A stretch of 47,808 bases of DNA from Oscillatoriales cyanobacterium (GTDB lineage: Bacteria; Cyanobacteriota; Cyanobacteriia; Cyanobacteriales; Microcoleaceae): contig RDXH01000018.1 in the NCBI GenBank assembly GCA_004292745.1, positions 1-47,808 of the forward strand, written 5' to 3'. Numbering within the stretch: position 1 is the stretch's first letter; every line of letters starts with the position of its first letter. The translations under genes and the position numbers were made by a program. Below, one piece after another: positions 26,787-35,500 of the stretch. The notes under the pieces were generated by a model. It searched no databases, was not told the origin of the DNA, and saw nothing but the letters and a program-made list of their open reading frames with translations.

Positions 26787-28139
26787 TTAACGCTCCCGTA
26801 ATTGCGCGGATGGTTGGTCTAAGTAATTGTAAACAATACGCGAAATTCGGCGCACAAAGTCTCTGACAATGGGGTCATTATAAGGACGTTTGACAAAAAT
26901 TGCCGCCAAATAACGCTTTCCATTCGGCATATCAATAATTCCAGCATCGCCAACTACAAAGCCGATATCTCCGGTTTTGTCAGCAATTACTGCTCCCGCC
27001 CCTAAACCCGAAGGAAGCAGGGTTCTAGTTGTGGTATGCCGCAGTAATTCTAAAGCCTGTTCTCGGCTAGATTCCGAAACTAATTTATTGCGAGATAGCA
27101 TTGATAGCAGTTGTACCATATCTACAGAACTGGTTGTATTTGTGCCTTGAAAATCTCCCAACCAATTGCGAATTTTTGTATCAGTTAATCCCCAACTGCG
27201 AAAACGTTCGTTGAGTTTAGCAATTCCCCCCAAACGTTCAATAATCATGTTGGTGGCTGTATTGTCGCTGATGGTAATCATTTTATCTACGGTTTCTCTG
27301 ATGCTAAACCTAGTGCCATCTGGTTCGTCTTGCATAGTTCCAGAGCCACTGGCCACTAAGTCTGACTTCATAACTAATGTTTCATTCAAGCTAATTTTTC
27401 CAGCGTCTACATCTTGATAAAAGGCAATCAGGATTGGTAATTTGATGGTACTGGCGGCGGGAAATACCCGATCGCCCTTGATATCCAAATAGTTTCCTGT
27501 ATCTAAATCCAGAAAAAACATTCCCGCACTCAGGGATTGATACTGTTCGATCGCCTTTTCAATTTCCGGCTTAATTGCTGTCATTTCCGAACCGATTTGC
27601 ATCGCCAAATCACCGGAATAATTTCTAGGATTCGTCCCATTAAAATTGGGTGATATTTGAGCTTCTTTTTGTTCAAACCTGGTGATATCTTCGGATTCAA
27701 AAGATTCATTGCCTGCTAATTGCTCTGGGTGGGGCAACTGAAATGACCACCGATTTGTCGATTCTTTGATAACTCGTACTTGTTGCGGGTCTAACTTATA
27801 ACCGGGATTTAATTGAATTACTAATCGGGTGGTTTCTGGGTCAAATTGCCCGATTCTTATTTCTTTAATGGCTGAATTATAGCTTTGAGGAGTTTCGGGA
27901 TATTCGAGGACAATTCCTGGCAGATCGATGACTAAACGGGTGGGATTAGCAATTAATTTAACTGAGGGCTGAACGCTGGTATCTGTGGTTAAATTAAGTT
28001 GATTTTGATTGGCATCAAAGTGCCAAGATGTCAAGGTATCTGCTTTGGCAGGGAGGGCGATCGCCCAAGCACTAATTAACGTAGCCAACAGCCATTGTAG
28101 TTTTAAAGTCATGGGTGGAGAGAAAGAGGGAATTGGCAT
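26787..28139 (-). CDS. AMIN domain plus class A beta-lactamase-fold serine hydrolase
   Basis: Exported 450-residue protein: signal peptide (WLLATLISAWAIALPAKA), AMIN domain (about 35-135, peptidoglycan or envelope targeting) and a penicillin-recognising serine hydrolase domain (about 190-440). The catalytic motifs are SxxK (Ser230-Lys233, ASTIKLP), SDN (291-293) and KTG (388-390). The Glu-containing omega loop of true class A beta-lactamases (ExxLN) is not visible; that region reads NWLGDFQGTNTTSSV. So it may bind beta-lactams or peptides without efficient deacylation. Likely a cell-wall hydrolase or sensor. Start ATG at 28139; ATG at 28112 is an alternative. Confidence 0.9.
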   Translation of the reverse strand: MPIPSFSPPMTLKLQWLLATLISAWAIALPAKADTLTSWHFDANQNQLNLTTDTSVQPSVKLIANPTRLVIDLPGIVLEYPETPQSYNSAIKEIRIGQFDPETTRLVIQLNPGYKLDPQQVRVIKESTNRWSFQLPHPEQLAGNESFESEDITRFEQKEAQISPNFNGTNPRNYSGDLAMQIGSEMTAIKPEIEKAIEQYQSLSAGMFFLDLDTGNYLDIKGDRVFPAASTIKLPILIAFYQDVDAGKISLNETLVMKSDLVASGSGTMQDEPDGTRFSIRETVDKMITISDNTATNMIIERLGGIAKLNERFRSWGLTDTKIRNWLGDFQGTNTTSSVDMVQLLSMLSRNKLVSESSREQALELLRHTTTRTLLPSGLGAGAVIADKTGDIGFVVGDAGIIDMPNGKRYLAAIFVKRPYNDPIVRDFVRRISRIVYNYLDQPSAQLRER

Positions 28140-28189
28140 CCACTCGAAAGCGATGGGAACACTGTTCTGAACGGCTGTCGTGGCGAGTC

Positions 28190-28203
28190 GTATGATATCA
28201 TAC
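28190..28203. promoter_or_regulatory. Perfect 14-bp palindrome upstream of the AMIN-serine hydrolase gene
   Basis: GTATGATATCATAC is fully self-complementary and lies 51 bp upstream of the start at 28139. A related TATGATATCA core occurs near 23330 upstream of murC, another cell-wall gene on the same strand. It could be an operator; no binding protein is known to me. Confidence 0.35.
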
Positions 28204-28276
28204 AGTCAACTCTTGCCCTCTGCCGTATATTTTATTATTTTATTTTAGAATAATCAGTGGACTCAGTTGATATCAT

Positions 28277-28624
28277 CTAGATCAACTCAAGTTGGGCGAT
28301 CGCCTGATTTCTCGCATTCTCTATGGCATCAATCATCGCTTTCACAAACACTTTTCCTTGAGCTGCAAATCGTCGATCGCTCAAAGGGTCATAAGCTTGC
28401 CAATCTCCGCTAACTTCCGCATCTTGCCACAGAAACCAGTCGCGGTAAATTTCACCGCTATCAATATCATCGCACAGAGCCAGCCAATCATCTCCCGTCA
28501 GAACATTAGCATCTAATGCTACCAATTCGAGCCATGCTAGTGCTGTGCAGGCATGGATCGCCTCAGCATTAACTAAGTCACATTTTGTAGTGGTAGGTAG
28601 TGGAGATTCAAGGGTAGACTTCAT
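28277..28624 (-). CDS. Hypothetical protein (115 aa)
   Basis: An acidic, Trp-rich 115-residue protein with no recognised domain: a variable N-terminus, then AIHACTALAWLELVALDANV, LTGDDWLALCDDIDSGE, RDWFLWQDAEVSGDW and a helical C-terminus. Start ATG at 28622-28624. It follows a small exported protein gene by 31 bp on the same strand and is likely co-transcribed with it. An imperfect palindrome GTTGAT...ATCAAC overlaps its stop codon. Confidence 0.7.
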   Translation of the reverse strand: MKSTLESPLPTTTKCDLVNAEAIHACTALAWLELVALDANVLTGDDWLALCDDIDSGEIYRDWFLWQDAEVSGDWQAYDPLSDRRFAAQGKVFVKAMIDAIENARNQAIAQLELI

Positions 28625-28655
28625 GATTTATACCTAATTTAATCAATGAATGTTA

Positions 28656-28826
28656 CTATTTATTAAACTGACTAAATGCTACGGGAAAAGTTTCTGTCTG
28701 ATTAATCTCTGAACCCTCAAACTTGGCAGCGGCTGATGCTTCAGTTAAGTTGTTCAGGGTGTTAATGGTGAATATGGCTGCGGTTGCTAAAGCGGCCATT
28801 GCCAGTCTGTGTAAAACATTGTTCAT
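28656..28826 (-). CDS. Small exported protein (56 aa)
   Basis: A 56-codon gene shorter than usual annotation cut-offs. The product starts MNNVLHRLAMAALATAAIFT and has a signal-peptide-like helix ending near EASAAA, followed by about 20 mature residues (KFEGSEINQTETFPVAFSQF, then NK). The ATG follows GGGGCAGGACA, a good ribosome binding site. The stop lies 31 bp before the 115-aa gene. Function unknown. Confidence 0.62.
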   Translation of the reverse strand: MNNVLHRLAMAALATAAIFTINTLNNLTEASAAAKFEGSEINQTETFPVAFSQFNK

Positions 28827-29084
28827 TGTCCTGCCCCTTTGTGCTTGATGTCTGTATTATAAAAAGTTAATCAATTATGCACGGGGGAGATTGGGGAGTT
28901 AAGCATTTTGTTTGGTTAAAATATGTTTAAATTTTGAAGTCGTTAACAGGATGGGGTTTGAGGCTGCAAACGTTAATAAAATTTGAAAAAGTAAAATTAA
29001 TAGAGTTGAATGTGGGGGACTATCTTCCTTAAAATCCCTTAAAATAGGTAGTTGATAGGTTAAACTTCTTAGATTCCTTCTCGT

Positions 29085-30968
29085 TTGAGTGCAAGCGAAG
29101 TGATCAAGTCAAAACGCGATCGCGGTCGAATTCTCACCGCCCCAGGCTTAAAGAAGCTTAATGAGGCAATCCAAGAATGGTCTGACCGATATAACATTAG
29201 AGGTACTCTGACCGAAGTAGAGGCTGAGTCTGGCGTTGGTGCCGATACAGTCAGCAAAATTCGGCAGGGTAGAGAAGGTGCCGACGAGAGTAAAATTCGG
29301 CAATTGTTTGCTGCTTTTGATTTGACTTTAGCCAATGGCGACCATCGATCGGCTAAACTAGACGATGGGGAAGATGCCAATGGGCCGAGGAATTTGCCAC
29401 CGACTGAAGAAACAGTCCCTAGCAGCCGAAGTGTTAAGATTTTTATCAGCTATCATAGCGTTGAGCCCGATCGCGAATTAGGAAAAGAGTTGGAAATGGC
29501 CTTAAGTGCGATCGGGCATACAGTCTTTACCATCGAAAACAGCATTAAATTAGGAGATAATTGGTTCGATCGCATTAACTTATTCCTCAAAGAATGCGAT
29601 TATTTATTATTGTTATTGCCACCCACTGTCAACCAGAGCGAACTGCTAACTTATCAAGTGCAAAAAGCCAAAGAATTGCAAGATTCTCGCGCTGACAAAA
29701 AGCCAGTTATTTTGCCAATTCGCGTCGGTTTTTCCCTGACTGAACCTCTCAATCACGACTTGCGAGGCTATCTTTACCGCATCAAACAAAGGGAATGGCA
29801 AACAACCGCAGATACTCCTATTCTGATCGAAGAAATCATGAGTTTGTTAGCAGAAAGTGCCACCCCTATTAAAGATGAACCACCAGATTTAATCCCAAAT
29901 CAAATATTAGAACTTACTAGCCATAACATCCCTTTACCCACAGCAGAACCGGAATTGCCGGGAGGACAAGTGGATGTCACTTCTCAATTTTATGTAGAAC
30001 GTCCTCCCATCGAAGAAAGATGTTATCAAACTATTTTGCAGCCCAGCGCCTTAATTAGAATTAAAGCTCCCCGACAGATGGGAAAAACTTCTTTAATGGC
30101 CAGAATTTTGCACCACGCATCCTGTCAAGATTATCGCACAGTTCCGCTCACTTTTCAATTAGTTGATAAAAATGTATTTGCCAATCTTGATAAATTTCTC
30201 AAGTGGTTTTGTGCCTATGTAGGGCGAGAATTACACATACCCAATCAACTAGACGATTATTGGGATGAAATTTTTGGGAGCAAAGTTAACTGCAAAGATT
30301 ACTTTGAAAAATATCTGTTGCCACAAATCGACACTCCTTTGGTGTTAGGATTAGACGAGATCGATCGCGTTTTTCAATATCCCGACATTGCCGAAGACTT
30401 TTTAGGACTGCTGCGGGCGTGGCACGAAGAATCGAAGCGGCGCGATATCTGGAAAAAACTGCGATTAATTGTAGTTCATTCCACGGAAGTTTATATCCCG
30501 ATGAATATCAATCAATCGCCTTTCAACGTGGGATTACCTGTTGATTTGCCGGAATTCAACGCCGAACAAATCGAAGATTTAGCAGCCCGCCACAACTTGC
30601 ATTGGTCTCATCAAGAAGTTGAAAAATTGATGGCACTTGTGGGCGGACATCCTTATCTGGTGCGAGTTGCATTATATCACTTTTCGCAGTCAGAATTAAC
30701 TATGAATGAATTACAAGAAACTGCGATTGCCGAAGCGGGAATTTACAGCGACCATTTACGTCGCCAATTATGGAATTTGGAAGAATATCCAGACTTGGCC
30801 ACGGGGATGAGAGAGATTGCAGTGGCAGATTCTCCAGTAAAATTAAAGGCCATGCAAGCCTTTAAATTAGATAGCTTGGGGTTAGTGAAATTACAGGGGA
30901 GTGAATGCGTCCCCCGGTGCGATTTGTATCGGCAATATTTTCGATCGCACTTAAGCGCGATCGGGTAA
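29085..30968 (+). CDS. HTH-TIR-AAA (AAA_35) STAND-like ATPase
   Basis: A 627-residue three-domain protein. Residues about 20-85 resemble an Xre-type helix-turn-helix (AESGVGADTVSKIRQGREGA). Residues about 116-262 form a TIR-like domain (VKIFISYHSVEPDRELGKEL, GHTVFTIEN, LGDNWFDRI, LLLLLPPTVNQSELL). Residues about 285-620 form an AAA_35 ATPase with P-loop APRQMGKTS (328-336) and Walker B LVLGLDEID (Asp424). The position usually holding the TIR catalytic Glu appears to be Gln (SELLTYQVQ), so NADase activity is doubtful. There is no ATG: the frame opens with TTG at 29085 or GTG at 29100, both without a clear ribosome binding site. A terminator follows at 31041. Probably a signalling or defence protein; partner unknown. 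Confidence 0.85.
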   Translation: MSASEVIKSKRDRGRILTAPGLKKLNEAIQEWSDRYNIRGTLTEVEAESGVGADTVSKIRQGREGADESKIRQLFAAFDLTLANGDHRSAKLDDGEDANGPRNLPPTEETVPSSRSVKIFISYHSVEPDRELGKELEMALSAIGHTVFTIENSIKLGDNWFDRINLFLKECDYLLLLLPPTVNQSELLTYQVQKAKELQDSRADKKPVILPIRVGFSLTEPLNHDLRGYLYRIKQREWQTTADTPILIEEIMSLLAESATPIKDEPPDLIPNQILELTSHNIPLPTAEPELPGGQVDVTSQFYVERPPIEERCYQTILQPSALIRIKAPRQMGKTSLMARILHHASCQDYRTVPLTFQLVDKNVFANLDKFLKWFCAYVGRELHIPNQLDDYWDEIFGSKVNCKDYFEKYLLPQIDTPLVLGLDEIDRVFQYPDIAEDFLGLLRAWHEESKRRDIWKKLRLIVVHSTEVYIPMNINQSPFNVGLPVDLPEFNAEQIEDLAARHNLHWSHQEVEKLMALVGGHPYLVRVALYHFSQSELTMNELQETAIAEAGIYSDHLRRQLWNLEEYPDLATGMREIAVADSPVKLKAMQAFKLDSLGLVKLQGSECVPRCDLYRQYFRSHLSAIG

Positions 30969-31040
30969 TATTAAATGTGGGTTAACAATCTGGCTGAACA
31001 ATCTCCTATGGAAATCGGCGATTTCAGCGGACTGGGAGGG

Positions 31041-31067
31041 AGACCGCAGGGGCGGTCTTTTGTTTTT
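31041..31067 (+). terminator. Rho-independent terminator of the HTH-TIR-AAA gene
   Basis: Stem AGACCGC / GCGGTCT with an AGGG loop, followed directly by TTTTGTTTTT on the plus strand. It lies about 75 bp past the stop at 30968 and abuts the convergent DUF370 gene. Confidence 0.88.
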
Positions 31068-31422
31068 AGGCTTCTAGAATTTGGCGAATTCGCCGTTCCA
31101 AACGTTCGAGGTCTAGTCCACCTTCATCGCGGCTAATTCGGCGCACGGTGACATTGACATTGCTCAAATCTGCCAGCAAATCTTGGAGGATTTCTTGTTG
31201 TTGGCGAGCTTGAGTAATTTCCCGTGGTTCTTGCACCAAATCGCGGACAATTGTGTCTTCAGCGCGGGAAGCAACGATTGGGTCTGCTTCGCCGTCTACG
31301 TGCACGAAAGTGCGCCGTCCGGGGCCGCGTTCTTCTTCGATGGGGATGACTGCTGTTACTCGGTCCGATCGCACATATTTGCCAAATCCTAGGTGGACTA
31401 AGACGGAAGATTGTATTTTCAT
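31066..31422 (-). CDS. DUF370 / RemA-like regulatory protein
   Basis: A RemA-family DNA-binding protein; in Bacillus RemA activates biofilm-matrix genes. The N-terminal 65 residues fit the family: MKIQSSVLVHLGFGKYVRSD, RVTAVIPIEEERGPGRRTFV and ADPIVASRAEDTIVRDLV. About 50 additional charged residues (QARQQQEILQDLLADL...ERRIRQILEA) extend it beyond the usual 80-90 residues and look helical, perhaps for oligomerisation. Start ATG at 31420-31422. Function in cyanobacteria is not established. Confidence 0.85.
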   Translation of the reverse strand: MKIQSSVLVHLGFGKYVRSDRVTAVIPIEEERGPGRRTFVHVDGEADPIVASRAEDTIVRDLVQEPREITQARQQQEILQDLLADLSNVNVTVRRISRDEGGLDLERLERRIRQILEA

Positions 31423-31627
31423 GGATAGTAATATTTATTTGTAAGTTATCTATATTTTAGCTTTTACCATAGGATCTAACCACTAATATTAGAGTTAATT
31501 TTACTACAAGATATGTCGGCTTTCTCTCGGTTTTATCGTTGTCAAATCTCGGTAAAAATGTTAATCTGACTGACGGATGAGGGCTCAAAAAACCGGTTTA
31601 TACTCTCCCGCCAGTCAGTCCTGTTCA

Positions 31628-32110
31628 TTAAACTTCAGCAGGTTGTTTTTGCGATTCTAGCCAACGATCGTAAGCAGCTCGATCGCCTCCGAATGAATCA
31701 AGGGTGACAGGCGATCGCTGGTATTGTTTTAGTGGAGCATTTTCTATTGGCTTATAGGCGCAATAGCAGATACAAATTGAGTCAAATTCTGCGCCATAGG
31801 GGGCCGGAATTTCAGGGGTGTATTCGTGAACTTTCACAACTTCCCAGCCACTGTCTCTGAAATGAGTTGATGCAGTGGGAAACGTTGGGGCGATCGCACT
31901 TGGCATAACTACGCTTTCGGTTAAACGATAGCCCGCTGCTGGGGATGGCTTATCGCTAGAGTCATAATGTTCAGCTAATGTCCAAATCAATGACTTAACC
32001 GAGCCTACATTAGCTACTCGGTAAAAGCTTTCTCCAACTTTAGTTTCAGTGAGTGAACGGTATTTTTCCAGTTCACCTTTTTGGGCTCTGAAAATAATGT
32101 ATTTACGCAT
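31628..32110 (-). CDS. Hypothetical protein (160 aa)
   Basis: An unrecognised 160-residue soluble protein. It starts MRKYIIFRAQKGELEKYRSL and contains VANVGSVKSLIWTLAEHYD, HEYTPEIPAPYGAEFDSICI and a C-terminal GGDRAAYDRWLESQKQ. The ATG at 32108-32110 is preceded closely by AAAAGGAG. A 38-codon gene lies 109 bp upstream on the same strand and may share its promoter. Confidence 0.7.
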   Translation of the reverse strand: MRKYIIFRAQKGELEKYRSLTETKVGESFYRVANVGSVKSLIWTLAEHYDSSDKPSPAAGYRLTESVVMPSAIAPTFPTASTHFRDSGWEVVKVHEYTPEIPAPYGAEFDSICICYCAYKPIENAPLKQYQRSPVTLDSFGGDRAAYDRWLESQKQPAEV

Positions 32111-32219
32111 CTCCTTTTCTCTCCTTCAGGTAATCACCTTGACTCAAGTCCATTGGCGACGGTGGAAACTCGCAATTTCCCTCAAAAATGCAATCAACGC
32201 TCAAAATAGAATTGCCAGT

Positions 32220-32336
32220 CTATTCTACATTTTTAAGCTGCCAACCGTATTTTTCTTCCATCTTAGTGCAAGCTTCTTCGCTTGTAGCTGCATGGCGTGT
32301 CTCGTTTGTTTCTTCATTATACCGAGGTTGTGACAT
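32220..32336 (-). CDS. Very small hypothetical protein (38 aa)
   Basis: A 38-codon frame from the ATG at 32334-32336, with CAAGGGAGCATATTAATT upstream. The product reads MSQPRYNEETNETRHAATSE then EACTKMEEKYGWQLKNVE. The composition (charged, one Trp, a clean helical C-terminal part) looks like a real small protein rather than noise. It would be read with the 160-aa gene downstream. No family recognised. Confidence 0.5.
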   Translation of the reverse strand: MSQPRYNEETNETRHAATSEEACTKMEEKYGWQLKNVE

Positions 32337-32559
32337 AATTAATATGCTCCCTTGTTGGTTGTTTCAACATTTGGAGTAGTCGTCTTGTCCGAGTGTTACC
32401 GCAATCGGACATGGCGCTTTTCCCTACTTTATAGTATACAGCAGCCTATGTTTATAATTATGTGTGTCTAACAGTTGGCTTATGCGTTAACATAAAAATA
32501 GAGCGATTTGCGATTTTGAGATTTGAGCGTTACTCCCACGGAAAAACAGGAAAGCCTAA

Positions 32560-35500
32560 ATGATCCCAATTAGTCTCGACTTAGTTATCAGCCTCTTGAC
32601 GGCAATTCCCTTCGGCACCATCAAGGACAAGTTTCAGCGCAACGAAACAGTCATCAAACTATTAAAAAGATTTAACCTCGACCCCGATGCTCCGCCGGCA
32701 GATTTTAGCGGAGTTTATGTTTATACTTTAGTAGAGTACGGCGCTGGGAAACCCAAGCAGATTTTAGAACTATTTCGCCAAAAAGAGATTGAATCAGCAT
32801 TTCGCAAAGCCTTTGAGTCCGATAGCCCAGCCATTTTAATTAAAGCAGGCGATGAATATCTGAATGAGAGTGCTTTAGGTAAAGAACTTCGAGATTTAGG
32901 GATTGACCCCAGACGGGAATTCATGGCATTTGCGGCCGTGTTTATGGAAGTAGCCAAGCGGACGCGGACGCTGGGTGATGTGATGGTGGGAAGTGCGATC
33001 GCCTCTTTGCAAAAACGCCTATCTATGGTAATGGATCGCATCGAACGCCTTCCCACCATAGAAGGAATTCGCACCGAATTTGCCAGGTTGGAAACCGAAG
33101 ATGTTCCCGCACTTGCGGCCGCAGCATCAACTAATATTCAAAAGTCTCAAGCTTTCATTTTATCACAACAAGTTCGCGGTTGGTTTGAAACCTTAAGTTA
33201 TAAGTTTGAAAAATATGAAATCTGGGAAGATAATTATTTTGAATGGATTATCAATGTTCCCGTCAGACGCAATCGGTACGATCGCATTTTAGTGCGCGGA
33301 ATAGCCGGAGAAGCCGGACTCAGAGACATCTGTGCCTTGCGCGAATCGGTGAAAAAACAGCGCACCGATGAAGGCTGGTTAGTCACCGCCCGTCGCATCA
33401 GTAGCGCCGCGCGGGATGAAGTAAAGAAAGATGAAAATCGCGATTTAGCTTGCTATACTTTCGATGAATTGCTCGACCAAGATGCCGATTTTACCGCTTA
33501 TCTGGATTGGCTAGAAACTGAAATTACCAGCCGGAAAATTAATACCAAATACGTGCCGCTAGCTTGTACAAAAGAAGAAATCGACCCCGATACCCAACGC
33601 AAGATAGGCGTGAGTCATTATGACGGGCGAAATGGCTGGATTGAAGGTTATATTGACCTGTGGTTGGATGACCCAGTAAAAGAACATATTTCAGTTTTAG
33701 GAGAATTTGGGACGGGGAAAACTTGGTTTGCGATGCACTATGCTTGGATGGCGCTGCAACGCTACAAAAAAGCTCAAAAGCGCGGCTTGCAACGTCCGAG
33801 GTTGCCGTTAGTAATTCCGCTCAGAGATTATGCCAAAGCAGTTAGTGTTGAGTCGCTATTTTCGGAGTTTTTCTTTCGGAAACACGAGATACCTTTGGCG
33901 GGTTATTCGGCTTTTGAACAGCTAAATCGCATGGGCAAGTTTCTGTTGATTTTCGATGGTTTTGATGAAATGGCCGCTAAGTGCGATCGGCAAGAAACCA
34001 TCAACAACTTCTGGGAACTAGCAAAAGCCGTAGTTCCCGGCGCGAAAGTCATCTTAACTTGCCGCACAGAACACTTTCCTGAAGGCAAGGAAGGACGGGC
34101 ATTGTTCAATGCCGAACTGCAAGCATCAACAACCATTTTAACAGGCGAAACTCCCCAATTTGAAGTCTTAGAATTACAGAAATTTAACGACGAACAAATT
34201 GGGCAAGCGCTGTCATTTCAAACAGAAGCTGCTACTGTCGAAAAAGTGATGGGAAACGCGCAATTATTGGATTTAGCGCGCCGCCCGGTGATGACCGAGT
34301 TAATTTTGGAAGCATTGCCCGATATTGAAGCTGGAAAACCAGTGGATATGTCGCGGATCTATCTGTATGCAGTGTGGCGGAAGATAGAGAGAGATATCAA
34401 AGCCGAACGGACGTTTACTTCGCTAGCGGATAAGCTTTATTTCTTGTGCGAACTGTCTTGGGAAATGCTGTCAACCAACCAAATGAGTCTGAATTATCGT
34501 GGTTTTCCCGATCGCATCCGCAGCCTGTTTGGTTCTGTCGTGCAAGAGGAAAAAGACTTAGACCACTGGCATTATGACATGATGGGTCAAACCATGCTGA
34601 TTCGCAATGCCGATGGCGATTATACTCCGGCGCACCGTTCGCTGTTAGAGTTTTTTGTCGCTTATAAATTTGCAGCGGAATTGGGAGTTTTGGCACCAGA
34701 TTTTACCGAATTAGTTGCGCCTGAACAGTCTTGTTTAGATCCTAATGCAGCGCCTCAAAAATATACTTGGTCTAATTATTGTCGATGGCAAGCCCAAAAG
34801 AGAAATAGTGGTGAACTTATCGCGCCTTTGCAGGGATTTACTGCTGAAGATTTAGGACAACTTCGTCAGAGTTTCGGACACGCGCCGCTGACAAAAGCAG
34901 TGATGGATTTGTTGTTACCTATGTTGAATGTTATTTCCCCCCCCTTGTTAAGGGGGGGCGAGGGGGATCGTGACGATGCCAATCACGAGAGAACCCCCGA
35001 ATTCCTATTAGAGAGAGAGGATAGTGACGATGTTAGCCAGAAGAGATCCCCCCAACCCCCTTTAGAGAAGTCGCCCCTACTGGAAATTCTCGAAGCAACG
35101 CGGGGAAAAACTGAAAGTGAGGTAGGTTATGTGGGAGGGAATGCGGCGACGCTGTTGGTGAAAATCGATCGCACTGCGTTAGAAGAGAAAGACCTTTCTC
35201 GTGCAGTTATTTTAGGTGCCGATTTTACAAAGGCTATCCTGCGCCGCGTCAATTTTGCTGAAGCGAATTTGACTAATTCTATTTTTACGAAAATCTTCGG
35301 CAGTGTTCGATCGGTTATAGTTAGTCCAGATGGCCAACTGTTAGCTACAGGTGATAGTAATGGCGTAGTTCGCTTGTGGGAAGCTAGCAGTTGCAGAGAA
35401 ATATTGACCTGTAAAGGACATACCAATGTGGTGGAGTCAGTCGCCTTCAGTCCTGACGGTGAGATACTTGCTAGCGGGAGTTATGACAAAACAATTAAGT

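Noticed and set aside
26787-28139. Annotating this gene as a functional class A beta-lactamase
   Set aside because: The deacylating Glu motif is not visible and the AMIN fusion points to cell-wall work, so only a beta-lactamase-fold hydrolase is claimed.
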